From Cladocopium goreaui (Eukaryota > Sar > Dinophyceae > Suessiales > Symbiodiniaceae), in the NCBI GenBank assembly GCA_947184155.2, contig CAMXCT020006446.1, forward strand, positions 87,501-151,500: a DNA stretch of 64,000 nucleotides. The letters run 5' to 3'. The position numbers and the translations under genes were made by a program. This document shows positions 39,831-52,961 of this stretch, piece after piece (within the stretch, counting starts at the first letter, position 1; each line of letters opens with the position of its first letter). Below the pieces are notes generated by a model. The model searched no databases and had not been told where the DNA came from. It was given only the letters and a program-made list of their open reading frames with translations.

Positions 39831-41392
39831 GCCAAGTTGGTGCAAATGACATAACTCCAATAGTTAGGACTTATATGGACTTATGATTATGAGATGAGGC
39901 TATCGTTAGTTAATGGGGATTATATAGCAACATATGACACATATCATGATGTCATGACACTATTGTTTAATACTAATCTTGTCTACTGCTGGATATTAAT
40001 TACGATTAATGGATGATCAATTACCATCTGTTATTCCAGCTATATGCCCCATGGCCTTAAAAAAACATGCACATGATATATGTCACCAACCAGTTGCAGG
40101 ACCTATTTCATTCTCATGTATTGTGTAATTGTTCAGGGCCATAAATGCGGTGTTTTTCTGGAAAATGTGGATTTCACAAGCAAAAACTGGGCGTAACCTA
40201 GTGACAAGTTCAGGATAAACGCAGAAACGTAGATTCTAACTTTTAAGCCATACTCATGTGGTTGCAGCTCAAAATGATTGACACCATTGGTGGACACACA
40301 AAGGATGGGATGACCATACCACACAGGTTCTTCCTGAAAGAGTTTCAACAAATTTGGGTCATCTTGGCTAGATACTTTAGTACTTGAATCTTTTGCCATC
40401 AATGGTAAAGTGTACCAAACAGCTAAACAAATGATTTTTTGACAGGTATCCAAAATTCACCATGATACATCCAAGCCCTGACTGATGTTCAAAGCAACGC
40501 ATGGACTTCCAGCCTTCCAGGTATGTGACATGTGGGATATTTGCAGTTTACAGCAACCCGATGAACCTCACAGAATTACCTGGCCCTGGCATGATCTGTG
40601 TGTGCATCAATGAAAAGAAATGGATAGCCTCCAGTAATCTAACATAGCTATGGAACATTGCCCATTATATTTATAGATCATTTACCTTTTTACAAATGGG
40701 TTCCCACAGCTATGTTAAATTACCAGATGGTACTTACCAATTTTACTAACGGTAAAACCTATTGCATATTGAGCGTATGAAACAACTACTAGCTTCGGGG
40801 CAATCCCCACCATGGTTTGGGGCATCTCCTGGTTCTATCTGAAGCTATTCTTGTGCTTCTATGTTTTCCCCAGTACAAGTCTCAAATGATATCCCACAGT
40901 ACGTCAGTACGCCGGCTGAATTGTGTTCAATCGTTTGTTGTCTCACCGCTTGTTGTATATAGATATATATACATATTATGTTGTATACTTCTATCATGTG
41001 ATGATTCCTTTACGATCACCTCGAAAATTGGTGTTTAAGTCTTTCAGTATATTCAACATCACATATGCAAATTATGTTCTATATGTACATGTTATATAAA
41101 TTCATGTTATATTCTCACCATATCCAGATCTGGAACCCAAGTTACAATTTTGTTTTTGAATGGGTACCCCCTCCAATTTAATGGGTAAAGATCCTTCAAA
41201 ATCAGGGCCGAAACTGGCTCAAAAAATCGCATCTTGCTGATAAATTCTCATACATTCCCAACTGTTGCTGATCAAATCCACAGTCTCAACATTTCTAAAC
41301 TTGGTCAAATAAATCCCCCAAAAATGCATCTTTTTTGCAGGTCAAATCCAACAAAAATCGCCATCTTTGCTGGTCAATGCAGGTGGTGCGAC
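39831..41392. other. Intron-like stretch with one B element
   Basis: No secure gene. The B element at 40628-40735 (ends TAGCCTCCAGTAATCTAAC and GTTAAATTACCAGATGG, degenerate) is the only element seen. Confidence 0.45.
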
Positions 41393-41447
41393 ACGGACGT
41401 CCAGAGGCAGCCCCTGAGTTCCGAGGCGAAGCGGCCTTTAGCTATCA
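41393..41447 (+). CDS. Exon-like island
   Basis: Following AATGCAG, GC-rich. The frames VVRHGRPEAAPEFRGEA and WCDTDVQRQPLSSEAKRP are both open and I cannot choose. The end is uncertain (CTATCAG). Confidence 0.3.
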
Positions 41448-42599
41448 GTAACAATGGTGGTAACCATGGAACAAAAATGTGTAGTTTGTCTATGTTTGTC
41501 TCAATGTCAACATTAGCTAAGCATGTGTAGTTTGTCTCAATGTTTTTTGATGAACAATTTAATGCGTTGCATTTTCATGGTTTTACCAGCCTGAAATGGG
41601 GATATATGGCCGCCAGATAGGGAAAACTGAACATGGTAGGGATTAACCACGAAACATATTCACACATGGTTAGAACACATTTGTTTTCTGTTCAGCAAGT
41701 AAGTAGAAATGGATATAACCAAAGTTCCCATTGCTTATACTGTAATGGTTTCATTTAGCCAATGTTGCCATGGTTTGGGGCACGGTGGCTCGGAATGATG
41801 GGAATAATTCACATCATCTTCCCATGTTTTTTAAAATTCCCCCATTTCACTGTATATATTTGTAGGTTCTCTATCCCCATATCCAAGTAAATTAGCCTGG
41901 CGGCAATGACGACAAATTAGCCCACACGATCCAGTCAAGAAGCCCAAGCCCAAACAGTGGTGGCTCACGTGACTGGCGGTTGATTGCGTCCGTGCAATCG
42001 TAAACATCATCCATACTATCCAACCATGGTTGTTGGTCATTGTTGATTCGTTGAACATAACTTCCAGAACAGAAACATGCCGTTTAAGGGTGGTACATAT
42101 ACTAGTGTGTGTGTGTTTGAAAATGGTGTATACCCTCGATTATGGCAATGTTTTCAAAAAACAAATGATATAATAGTGAACATGATGATAAACCATTGCC
42201 GGTCGCCTATTTTCAGTCAAACTGAACAAAACCCACACAATCAGCTGATCACTATATGCAGTATAGATATCCCCATATATTTTGTTTGTTCTACTAAATC
42301 CCCTATAGATCCCTCTAGTGTTTCCCATTCTATACTATACATTATATATCCCATATCCTTATGTTTGTTATACAGTTATACAAATGAAAACCCCTACAGT
42401 TATGGTCCGAAATACCAGTTATAAGTACTAACAAAACCATCGAAACCCCATTTATAGAATGTATAATCCCATTTATAATCACTTATAACTAATAATTTGC
42501 CCATATTCTATAGATTATATATCCCCTATATCAAGTATACATACAGACCTTAAACGTCCCCATACATGTTGGTTATACATGGTTATACAGTTCCATGAT
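41448..42599. other. Intron-like stretch
   Basis: No secure gene. AT-rich, several unremarkable open frames. Confidence 0.45.
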
Positions 42600-42706
42600 A
42601 CCCTCTGGTAATTTAACATAGCTATTGAAAATGACCATAGAAATAGTTGATTTACCCAGCTATAAAATGGTGATTTTCCATAGCTTTTTGTATGCCAGAG
42701 GGTAAA
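42600..42706. mobile_element. B-family element
   Basis: The ends are TACCCTCTGGTAATTTAAC and GCCAGAGGGTA. It lies 24 bases upstream of the exon-like island at 42730. Confidence 0.75.
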
Positions 42707-42729
42707 TCCCCTAGAAATCTGTTTCCCAG

Positions 42730-42857
42730 GCGTCGAGCAGCCCTTGAGTCGCAAGGCGCGCTTGGCCCAGGCGGTGACGCGCCTGGCGGCGTGCCCTGCC
42801 GGCGCCTGGGCAGAGGCCTTGGGCGTCCTGGAGGCGGGAGCGGATGGCGATGGAAAC
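42730..42857 (+). CDS. PPR-like exon
   Basis: GC-rich (over 70 percent in its centre). Following TTTCCCAG, the frame reads VEQPLSRKARLAQAVTRLAA and CPAGAWAEALGVLEAGADG. ...AxTRLAACxxGAWAEALGVL fits a PPR repeat. Confidence 0.5.
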
Positions 42858-44329
42858 GCTGACTCATTGAATTATTGCTAATTCATCGTGATTATAGTAT
42901 ATTATAGTTAATTTATGTTTTTGTTCGTATTTTTCAATATAAAATAAATATATATATATATATACACTAGCATTCTTAGGATACATGATTGTTTTTGTTT
43001 CCCAATGAGACTATTTGTTTAGTTTATTGATATGTGTGTTTTTTGGAGACCATTAAGCAAGTCCAAGAGTAGGACAAATCACTGAACATCTTTCATGCTG
43101 AATTATTGTGGAGGTTCTGAGGGGGCGATTCGGAGCTAGGAGCATTCATGTTCCCAAAAGAAGGGGGAGCAAAGGAGCTACGAGTTGAGTTTCCCACCCT
43201 AATGAATTTTTGAGCCATACAGAAAGGAAGGTTTAGCGTTAACACAACCTGAAAGTTGTGTGTTTAACCATGCACAGGAACATAGGTTCAGACCATACTA
43301 GATGAAACCTCGATTTGATAATTGATGTCACAATTAAAAAGAAAAGCTCTTTAATCATCGCTAGATTGCTTTTTTCACCAGAAATGGTTATCAACTGATT
43401 GACACCAATTTAAGCAGTAAAACTGAGACTTTTTACGTGGCTGAATCAGAACATGATGCAATGAATTGGATGTTAAGCCACAAAAAAAAGGGCGGTGATT
43501 ACACGTTTTTACCATCTGCAAAAATTGAACTTGAATTATACATAATTATACAACCACCAAACTATCGTTCATCAATCAAAAGTTTGGGGAAAACCAGTAA
43601 ATGATGCCATGACAAGGAATATCCTGGGTATAAGATGAGGCCCCGAAATTGTGATGTTGTACAAGTGTCGACAAAAATATTGTTTAAACATTAAAACTGA
43701 ACTCAACTTTACACTGGAGGACGCGTCCGAGCGAAACCGAGCATGAGCCGCACCCGTCGCACAAAAGCCAAGGGATCAAACATAAACATGTAAGCAGCTA
43801 TTCCAATGCAAATTGCAACCCTAGATCACCAAACACAGTGGCACGTTGCAGTCAATCAGATCACTTGGTAGTGTTGTGGTGATGTATTGTTGTTGCGATA
43901 TTTTGTTGTGGTGATGTATTGTTATGGTGATGTATTCTGTGGTCATGTATTGTTGTGGTGATGTATTGTTGTGGTGATGTATTGTTGGTGATTGTTTTTT
44001 TTTCTCTTTCCAAAAATCCGTAGAACGGAGTTTCAGACTTCCAAACTTCCTTTGATAAGTATACATTTGTTGTTATATATATATATATACTATCTAGGTT
44101 CTATAAACATGTAATCTGATTGACAACCTATACCGTTCTGTTTTTTTAGTATATTAGTTTCGAACATTGCCAACAATAGATCATCAAAATGATGATTTGC
44201 CTATCAGCAAAAAGGTGTTTGTCCATAGCTTTGTTACCGCAGGGCAATTTTCTTAATCCCATTATTAGTCACTATATATTTTGTTCGGTATTAGCCACTA
44301 TTGTTCAATATTCCATCGTTTTTATCCCC
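42858..44329. other. Intron-like stretch with a short GTGATGTATTGTT repeat
   Basis: No secure gene. At 43866-43990 there are about seven irregular copies of GTGGTGATGTATTGTT. Confidence 0.5.
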
Positions 44330-44431
44330 AAGAGATCCTCCGCCGTGGCCATTGTTCAGGACGTGTGGCGACATCGTCGCGCAGTGAATGGCCAGTGTTT
44401 GCGACACGCCATCGAAGTCTGTGGTGAGCAG
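44330..44431 (+). CDS. PPR-like exon with GC donor
   Basis: The frame reads RSSAVAIVQDVWRHRRAVNG then QCLRHAIEVCGEQ and ends at GCAAGT. GC donors are known from dinoflagellates. LRHAIEVC fits the second helix of a PPR-like repeat. Confidence 0.45.
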
Positions 44432-45078
44432 GCAAGTATATGCACACATACATACATGTATACGTACGTGTATATCATGATTATGTGCATGTGTAATGCA
44501 TATGTATCTGTCTATAAAAATTGCACACGTTTGAACATGGGGTAAACACAGATGTACGCTTTTCAGTGGGAAAGTGTGCACTTAACCAGCGGATTGCAGG
44601 GTATCCTGTTTTGAGACAAACCCATACGGGTTTGGATCGATTTCTCATGCTGTAAACCCATTGCTCTAAAGAATACCCTTGCCCGATTTACCGTTGGTAA
44701 TTAAAGAAGCTATATACCCAAATACGGGGATATCATTTGGCCTGCCACATTAGTCATTAGTGAAATTTGTCTGTTTTGCTCAATGCATGGCGTTTGTGCC
44801 AACACGTGCACCAAAACTTGCCAGCCAACTTTTAACTTGGGAGACATAACTAGACTTGTTTGGATGATGGATCAAAATATCAGAGGTCTTGAAATAGTTT
44901 TGGGGACCGACATGATTTTGGTGATTTCTAGCAGTAAAACCATTTCATGTTAGGTCCCGACTTGATCGCTCCCCTACAAGATGGGCCATGGATGATCCTG
45001 TGAAGTTTCGGGGTCCTTTTTTTTCCGCTGTTGTCCATTGTTGACTGGTTAGAAACGGTTGGAAAAGAGGATAGTATA
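44432..45078. other. Intron-like stretch
   Basis: No gene seen. Confidence 0.45.
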
Positions 45079-45184
45079 CTGGTTGGTGGTTTGGAACATG
45101 TTTTATTTTTCCATATATTGGGAATTTCATAATCCCAACTGACTTTCATATTTTTTCATGGGGGTAGGTATACCACCAACCAGT
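45079..45184 (+). mobile_element. A-family element
   Basis: Complete copy flanked by TATA on both sides. The right arm is diverged (CATGGGGGTAGGTATACCACCAACCAG). Confidence 0.75.
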
Positions 45185-45500
45185 ATAGGTTTATGGGGGA
45201 TGAGTACATCTCTGGAAATCAAACATGGTCAGCTGGAAAGCTCCTCACCTCCATTCCGCGCGGGCATTTCCCAGCAATGTCCATGCTTGATGTCACCAGA
45301 GGGTAAAGCAATTCATTATCGATTTTCCATCCCTTAACTACCCTAATATTATAATATATACATATAATATGTATAGACCTTTATTTATATATATATATAT
45401 ACATATTTAAATAAATATGTAATATGTAATATGTAATACATATATATATATATTTATATTTGTTCATTTATATCCCATGAGTCTTGGTTAATTCCACCAG

Positions 45501-45618
45501 TTTTCACCAATGTTGAAGTCTGCATGGCTCAATTTTCCACATCGCCCCAGGCTTGGCGTTGGGCCATCTACATCTTAGACCAAGCCTGGGCAAGGCGGGC
45601 AGTGCCAGCGGATTCAGG
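45501..45618 (+). CDS. PPR-like exon
   Basis: Following TTCCACCAG, the frame reads FTNVEVCMAQFSTSPQAWRW then AIYILDQAWARRAVPADS. xxAWRWAIYILDQA is a typical PPR second helix. The donor is unclear. Confidence 0.5.
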
Positions 45619-46988
45619 AAATCCCAAGGGAAAAAGCACAGGGATTTTTGAACCAATGTGGGCAAAACAAGGCCATAAGCCATCCCCAAAATCACCATAA
45701 ATAGATATAAATAGTTGGTATAAACCATTCCCACATGGGTTTATTCTTGTTTTACCCACATTAACAAAAATCATGGGCTTATAACCAACTATGGGGATAT
45801 AGGATAGGATATACTTTGGATGGAATAAATCCAACTGGTGCAGGATTTCTTCCATCGTTTCACCGTTTTTTTCTGGGATCCCAGGATTAGTGGAAGAACA
45901 ACATCAGATGCTCTTGAATATCTTGGGTTTGCTGATTGGGTCAACTCCACTGATGGCTTCACACATGTACCGTGTTTCAACGTTGGGATGATTGGTTGAG
46001 AGGACATTTTTGTTGGATGGTTTAAGACCACCCAATCAGTTGAGTACTGAGTGATGTCAGAAACGGATTCAGTAGGTCAAGCTCACCTGGTGCATGCATC
46101 ATTGATGTTTTTTTAGAATGGCAGTCAAAATAATTCACAAAAGATGATCATTTGAGATTGATGAAAACACAGTCAACTTGATTTGAGATTAATGAACAGA
46201 ACATGAGATTCATTTGAGATGGATGTTCATGCTTGCACTTTTTGAAGGAATCAACTGGCATATATTGAGAGAGAAATCTTGGCGTAAAGAAAATGATCAA
46301 ATATTATGCCATCAGCAGATCTGCCAGTGCCCCAATGCTACAGCTTTATGCCTTATCTAACGTTCATTCCGTTTTCCGGTTAAAATCAAACTTTGGACTG
46401 TTAAACTACCATGTTCAATTACTTAAGTCATTGGTTTAACTGTTATTATGGATATATGTACATGGTTAGAGCATGGTTGCACACTTTCACAACTGCTTTA
46501 ATTAGTTCACAGTTATAACATGTAAGCCGAAACACACACGTTAGCCCTGTTTGTCTCTTTCTTGGCTTGTGCGTCTTGGTATATAATATAGTTGTGTCCT
46601 GCTTCATCTTTCTTGGATGTATTTTTGCCCAGCTGTCCCTTCTCTCAGCCGCGTGTTTCTGGTAAGTGATTAGCAAGTTTGTCTTCTTGTCTGGATTTAT
46701 TAGAGCTGTGGAGGGTGGTCAAATCAAATATTGAATTGCGACCTAGGGGTGCCTGGTAGAAAATGCCAATGGACGTCCCTCCTCCAAACCATTCGGCACA
46801 ACCAAGACAAACCTACAAAACAGTGGAAATGCACGGACTGTAATATGTGCCATTCAAGAGCACGCAGAGCGCGCCGGCTGATCTTCATTCCAAGGCTTGC
46901 CACGCTCCTCCAATATAAACTGTGCAAATCAACTACTACCCAGGCGATGGCATCCTGGATGTTAACAAGGTCCTCTCGTTTGCAAGGA
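45619..46988. other. Intron-like stretch
   Basis: No secure gene. Both strands are open over about 290 bases at 46724-47024 without recognisable motif. Confidence 0.4.
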
Positions 46989-47361
46989 AACGTTCTTTGC
47001 CAAAGCGGGTATTGCACGTCCTAGGTAGCCCTGTTTCCTAACGGCGAACTTTGAGCCCCTTTGGCATCCTTTTTTGGCACTTCACAGGTCCAGGAAGACC
47101 CAGGCGACGACACAGTGATTCCGGTGGCGAAAAATATCATAGGCAGAGAAGCTGGCCAGGCGTGGCCGCAGTAAAGTGAAACGCATGTACAAACCTTGCC
47201 GCAACTCTATTCTTCGGATTTGTGTCAATTTTCTTTGGCAAGCTGCACTTGGCGTGCCTGTTTGTGCCAAAGCAGGTGTTATACGTACTTGGAAGCCCTG
47301 CTTTCACACGTGGCCAACTTTGTGACCCCTTTGGCATCGCGCTTTTTCGGCGACAAACAGT
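46989..47361. repeat. Two diverged copies of a roughly 95-bp block
   Basis: 46989-47087 and 47262-47361 share the order GCCAAAGC(G/A)GGT, AGCCCTG, CCAACTTTG or CGAACTTTG, CCCCTTTGGCATC, CACAG or AACAG. Spacing is about 273 bases. Both end in AG, like introns that were duplicated with their acceptors. Confidence 0.55.
47088..47171 (+). CDS. Exon-like island ending at a stop
   Basis: Following TTCACAG, 28 codons (VQEDPGDDTVIPVAKNIIGR...) run to TAA at 47172-47174. This may be the end of a gene. Not recognised. Confidence 0.35.
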
Positions 47362-47903
47362 AGTACAGATTGGGTAGTTGGCCATCCGGAATGTGGCTTG
47401 CTCAATTGTTTCAGATATCTTGGGGCTATAGTTCGATGATATTCAACACATGTTTTTTTTCAATATTCACATAAGTATATTGCATTTCAGATTTAACCGG
47501 AACAAAAGATCCTTTGCTTAAATGGCAATGGGTTAATCATAATGGATTAAAACATCAATTCTTGCTGGTGAAATCAGGTCTTCAATTTGGTGTGGCTGAA
47601 ATACCCCATTGATAAAGTTGTGTTGCTTCAACCCTGTTTGAACTGTTGTGGCAGCTTAGAAATATCATGTGGCCTGGTTCTTCAATCAGGTAAATTCGAA
47701 TGTTCAACTGTTATAGTTGATCTAATAACGACGTTCTACCCTTAAATGTTTACTTTCATTGGTCTAAAAAGCCACTGTGTTTTTTTCTCAGAACTTGATT
47801 TTTGACTGGATCCGGCTTGTTTTTGACATATCGCTGGTTGAACCATCAGATTTTCCTGGCCAAAGCGCCATTTTTCGTCGGCCCATCGGCCCATCGGTGC
47901 CAG
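47362..47903. other. Intron-like stretch
   Basis: No gene seen. Confidence 0.4.
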
Positions 47904-47998
47904 GGGTCCCCCGCCCAGCGTGGAGATCATGAACGCGGTGCTGGGCACGCTGCGGTTGGCCTGGAGAAGCGCGGTGCAGCTTCTGGAGGAACGAAGAT
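47904..47998 (+). CDS. PPR-like exon
   Basis: Following CGGTGCCAG, the frame reads GPPPSVEIMNAVLGTLRLAW then RSAVQLLEERRS: first helix (SVEIMNAVLGTL) and second helix (AWRSAVQLLEE) of one PPR repeat in register. Strong match. Confidence 0.55.
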
Positions 47999-48224
47999 CA
48001 GTCACCCACCTTTTATGGATTTTTCCATGGGAAATTCATCGTCAAAGTGATTTAATCGATAGGATATATGGATAAATTATTTATAAGTATAGTATTTTTT
48101 TATAGTTTGCTACAGCTATAGTCAAGCATTAAATGTGTCCTTTATTCTCATCAATTTGCAACAGTTATAGTAATTTGTACAATAATCGCCAAAGAGATAT
48201 ACTGTAAGAGCAAGCTACCACCTG

Positions 48225-48644
48225 ATGCTTCCTTATTTGGCTTGGCTGAGAGATCCGGCGTTGAGAACACTCAAAGGCTGGTGGTTGCTGTTCACAGGAT
48301 CATCAGTTGCATACTGGACGGAAGCTCCCAGAAAGGCTGGAAACTACTTTCACTCTGAGGGTCCGGCAACATCCGATTTGGGCGTGGTGATTTGTTTTGA
48401 CTGGGAGGATGTGCCCCCGCGTCAGCCTCACCTCACCCAGACAGTCATCTTCAGACAAGCGAAACCAAGGAGCAAGTTCGCAAATATCCAACGTAGGTTT
48501 TTGCAAACAGCGAAACTGTGGGACGTGGCTTCCTGGAAAGCATTTCGGGAGAGATGGCAACACGAGCTTAATTCATCAGATGGCGAGCAGCGAAGCTCAG
48601 CTCCGCTCAGTTTGTGTGATGTTTGGTTTTTCCCCACAGCGTAA
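48225..48644 (+). CDS. Unidentified ORF, 139 codons
   Basis: ATG at 48225. The sequence is Trp/Arg-rich (RTLKGWWLLFTGSSVAYWTE, DVASWKAFRERWQHELNSSD) with moderate GC content, which differs from the AT-rich flanks. A second frame (48397-48915) overlaps it. No family recognised; it may be part of a larger exon. Confidence 0.4.
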   Translation: MLPYLAWLRDPALRTLKGWWLLFTGSSVAYWTEAPRKAGNYFHSEGPATSDLGVVICFDWEDVPPRQPHLTQTVIFRQAKPRSKFANIQRRFLQTAKLWDVASWKAFRERWQHELNSSDGEQRSSAPLSLCDVWFFPTA

Positions 48645-50133
48645 GCCAATGGGGTCTTCAGCCCAGAATAGCTCCGGTGTGCACTGGTGCAGGCGCCGGG
48701 TCAGGCTCAATTTCTATTTTTTTGAGGGTTACTGGGGTCTGTCTGAAAATATGGGATACTGTACCCCCCAAATTGCCAGTTTAGCAAGGAAGATGAAGAT
48801 AAACCCTCGGAATTGGAGGTACCTTATTTTCAGACAAACCCATGTAAGTTACAATACCTGGGTATGGTTCAAAATTAGGTACCCCAACTGGATGGATGGT
48901 TACTATTTAAAGTGAACTACAATTTGTGGTCCCCTGAGTTTCAATTTTTGAACCATCCCCAAGTATAAACCTTAGATATCTTGGAACAACTATAGTCAAA
49001 CAGAGTCAAACAGACGTGTCTAATATTCACATCATTTTGCATTGTTTTCATAACTTACGGTACTTTAACAGTGAAGTGATATAGTACGTGGCTTTCGACC
49101 TCAGTTATTAATAAGGTAGGGTTAGTCCAGTTATAGTTGGGGTTATCTCAGCGACTGTGGTGTACCACCAACTATGGGATTGAATACAGTAACTTTGAAC
49201 TATATCAACTCACCTGCATCACATTAAGTCTAACAACACGTTTCTCAGGAACTATGGATACTAACCGAGCTTGTGTATGAGTAAGCACAGAAATTAATAG
49301 CGTATAGTTAGCTAGTGGAATTTCACCAGCCAAGCATGGTGGATTTAAGCATCATGGTTTGAGAAATTGAACATAGTAGCCTATTAATTCACCCGTACAA
49401 CAACAACTGTAGCAACCGTTTGCATGGGAACTATGCTTACTAAAATGATATTGCTTGGGTAAAACGGTATAACTGAGGTATGTTTAACTATGGTTGCTGT
49501 AGGGAATAGTGAACTATGAGGATCAAACCAACAAATATTGGCATTTGCTTGATGTTATATGGAGTTCATTAGCCGACTTCCAAGTGTGGTATAACCTATA
49601 TTCTACAACCAGTATAATTTGATACAACCAATTAGTCACACCAAACCAAGTCCATGGCTCATCTAAGAGACGGGATTCATTGGCCAAATAAAAAATGGTA
49701 TGATGACATGAGTAGATATCAACCAATGAGTTTTTCCCCTTTCATCTGATTTTGGGTTATGACCCCCGTTGATTCCAAGTTCTCAGATCATATGCGTGTA
49801 AATATCAGTGAGGTGTGAGTAAAAGCTAAACCGCCAATTTAGGTGGTGAACATTGCATTTAGCCAATCTAGGTATGTTTGAACATATACTCCAAATCTAC
49901 CGGTGAATCATCGAAATCTCTTCATCGAAATTACAAAATTGCCAATTTTCAGACCAACATACCTATATGATCCTATACGAATAATCTCTCAATTTAGCAT
50001 ATACATTGTCAATAGATGTATACCTATATATAGTATATATGTATATAGTATTGTATAGTATTGCCTATACTCAATACCTTTCACAAGTACATCGGATTTC
50101 TTGTCGCGAATCTGTTGATGATCGCCCCACCAG
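48645..50133. other. Intron-like stretch
   Basis: No secure gene. AT-rich throughout. Confidence 0.45.
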
Positions 50134-50250
50134 GACATGCCACGCCAAAGGATCGCGTGGTCCGTGTTTTCTTGCAGCAGATGCTTGGACCTAGCGGCTT
50201 GTGGGGGACCATCATTGGGGGAATGTCATCCCTCGAAAATGTGTTTGGGA
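50134..50250 (+). CDS. Exon-like island
   Basis: Following GCCCCACCAG, the frame reads HATPKDRVVRVFLQQMLGPS then GLWGTIIGGMSSLENVFG. GC-richer than the flanks. Not recognised. Confidence 0.4.
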
Positions 50251-50959
50251 ATGTAACAAGTATAGCTAGTAGTTGCGGGCCTCAAGTTTGTGTAAAATAA
50301 AGTTTTTGGATGTGTGTTTAGTAAACAAAACATATGTTGGGCCTTTTCAGGGTTTGGTGATGAACCTATATAGACATTTTTTATAATAGACGTATACCGT
50401 ATATAAATGCAACATTGGACAAAGTCAGGCCAGCTGTTATCGGTTATCTATCCTGATTCATCTATTGAATCTTGGGATCACATTGGTTCACCTTGGGCGT
50501 ATTTGATATTGCCATGGCGCTATATATCGCTAAATATATATATATATATACACAATCCCATTCTCTGGGAGTTTCTGAGATACGCCCTGAGATTACACCT
50601 TCTTTTCTCTTTATTTGGCGATAAATCCAACACATCAATGGATATGTCGGGCTCAGGGCGTATTCCGCCACTTCCAAATGTCCTTGTGTACTTGTTGAGC
50701 TATAACCTGGTAGCAGCCGCTGGCACAGAACGGTGGCTCACGTGAGAGAAGCAGGAAAGCGGGGCCGGCATGATATGGCCCAGCAATTTGGCTCCCAAAA
50801 TACAGTCATCATACCCATTAGTTCGATCGAATTCGAGCGTGGTCGAGCGACTTCGTGAGAAATAATGCTAAATGGCACTAATTAGGGAGATTGTAGGGTG
50901 TACTGCGAGGGGGGTATTTGAAAAATCCCTAGACATTCAGGATGTCAAAAATGGCTTAG
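50251..50959. other. Intron-like stretch
   Basis: Nothing secure. TA microsatellite near 50535. Confidence 0.4.
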
Positions 50960-51071
50960 CCACTGGTGGTACCCGAGCAAGCTGCGTCTCGAGGCTGTAT
51001 ACATGCTTGTGCAGTGGGAGGCGAACGATTGGAGGCCGTCACTGCGGTGCCATAAACCATGGACGGGGATG
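50960..51071 (+). CDS. Exon-like island with canonical donor
   Basis: It runs from GGCTTAG to GTAAGC. The frame HWWYPSKLRLEAVYMLVQWE then ANDWRPSLRCHKPWTGM is open. The donor supports a real exon; the protein is not recognised. Confidence 0.4.
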
Positions 51072-51399
51072 GTAAGCATACCAGCTGTAAAAATGGTGAT
51101 TACTTGGGGATGTTTTATGAAATTCCGCTTGCCACATTTTTATTTTATATGTATATAAAAGCAATTTATTTGTTTTTTTTAAATAACAAACTGATTATAT
51201 AGTACTCAGCTGGACATTAAAATGTAATAGTTTGTGTACGTTTTTCAGGGCAATAGATCAAGAACGTTTCGTAATTCAGTTACATGAAGAAATCTGCAAA
51301 AAATGATGCCAAAACTTTTTTGATGCTGGGTGGGGGGGTGGTTTGGAAAGGTATGTCATGAGGTGGGGGGTTTTGGAGGGTCTCTCATGGTATGGCATT

Positions 51400-51720
51400 C
51401 ATGGGCTACATGGTTTGTCATGTCCAGTTATGTTACATGGCATGGCACGCATGGAATACATGTCGGGGGCTTGTCATGTCATGGCATGACATGGCATGCA
51501 TGAAATACATGTCGGGGGCTTGTCATGTTAGGGCATGGCATGGCATGTATGGAAAACATGTCGGGGGCTTGTCATGTCATGGCATGACATGGAATACATG
51601 TCAGGGGCTTGTCATGTTAGGGCATGGCATGGCACGCATGGAATACATGTCGGGGATTGCCATGTCATGGCATGCATGGAATACATGTCGGGGATTGCCA
51701 TGTCACCATGCATCTATGTT
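51400..51720. repeat. CATG-rich imperfect tandem repeat
   Basis: Units of about 36-56 bases, with GGAATACATGTCGGGGGCTTG and ATGTCATGGCATG. Similar CATG-rich DNA recurs at 52150-52260, 52620-52870 and 62940-63530, always between exon-like islands, so it marks the introns of this part. Confidence 0.85.
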
Positions 51721-51736
51721 GCCATGCCATGTCCAG

Positions 51737-51845
51737 TGGTTCAAAAGCTGGGCCGTGCAGCCAAACACTTCAGCTGAACTTTGGCCGGATTAGTGCTCCT
51801 GACCTGTTTACCTTGGTCGAAGAAGCCGTGTGGGCACCGCAATCA
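51737..51845 (+). CDS. Exon-like island
   Basis: Following CATGTCCAG, the frame reads GSKAGPCSQTLQLNFGRISA then PDLFTLVEEAVWAPQSC. Protein-like composition; not recognised. First island of a probable gene running to the window end. Confidence 0.4.
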
Positions 51846-52502
51846 TGTTGTACTGTAATCCTGCTGCGACCCCGACACGCCATTCCGCTCAACAGGCCCA
51901 ACAGGCTTGCATGGCATCTTGTGTTGATGTGTTGATTCTAATAGTTCTCAGTCAATATATCCCCGCACCAATTTGTCACTGATTTGTCACTGTTCATTTT
52001 TTTTGACTGTTGGCCGTGCACGTCGACTAAGAGCAAAGTTCTCTCACATCTTCCATGGCGGCTGGTTCCACTGGGACTACCTATGGGACTATCCAGCTCA
52101 TAGCATGTGGTCGCAAGTTTGAGTACCGTGGATTTCACGGACAGTAGCTTGACTTGCAATTGCCATGGACTCATGACCTGACATGACCATGCCACATGAC
52201 CTGTACATGACCTGTCACATGAGCTGTCACATGACCTGTAGCATGGCCTGTTGTTCGGCAAGTATTGACGGGATGTGACAGTGCCTATGGTCTCTGAGGG
52301 GGAACTCAACTGACGGTGCCTTGGTGCTCAACTTCCAAACGGGGTGGGGGCGAATGACTTCTTTTTGGGTGGCGTTGTGCCATGGTTGCTTGTTTTTGCA
52401 TGTGCTAGGATATGCTGTGTGATGATCTGATATCTAGGTTGGGCACCGCAATCATGTGCATGACTTTGGGGCCAATACACACGGTCATGTCATTTTCATT
52501 AG

Positions 52503-52611
52503 AGCTCGTGAGGCTTCCGCAGAGCACTTGTACCTCATCCAAAGGCTTCGGACCACGCAGAGTTTGTCATCCTGGAAGTGTATGCGGACACTCTCTTCCC
52601 TCATCGTATCC
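52503..52611 (+). CDS. Exon-like island
   Basis: Following TTTCATTAG, the frame reads AREASAEHLYLIQRLRTTQS then LSSWKCMRTLSSLIVS. Helical; not recognised. Confidence 0.45.
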
Positions 52612-52619
52612 TGAAATGA

Positions 52620-52870
52620 CATTGCATGAAGTTGTGTTGGCATTCATGTGTTGGCATTGCATGGCCATACATCATGATGACATGGCATGGTTTGACATGA
52701 TGACATGGCACGGTTTGACATGATGACATGGCATGGCATGGCACGGTTTGACACAATGACATGACTTGCCATGAGTTGTTAGGATGACATGACATGACAT
52801 CAGGTGGCATGAGCATAAGTGGCATGCATGACATGCATGACACAAGATGCCTTAGCACGACCATGGTCAG
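52620..52870. repeat. CATG-rich intron repeat
   Basis: Repeats of GACATGGCATGGTTTGACATG on + strand, interrupted by TGCATGACATGCATGAC. Confidence 0.85.
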
Positions 52871-52961
52871 TACTGATTTGCTGGCCATTGAATCCTGAGA
52901 CTTCACCGACAAGAGACACGGGGAGAAGAACACTGGCCTCGATGACAGCTGTTAAAACCAG

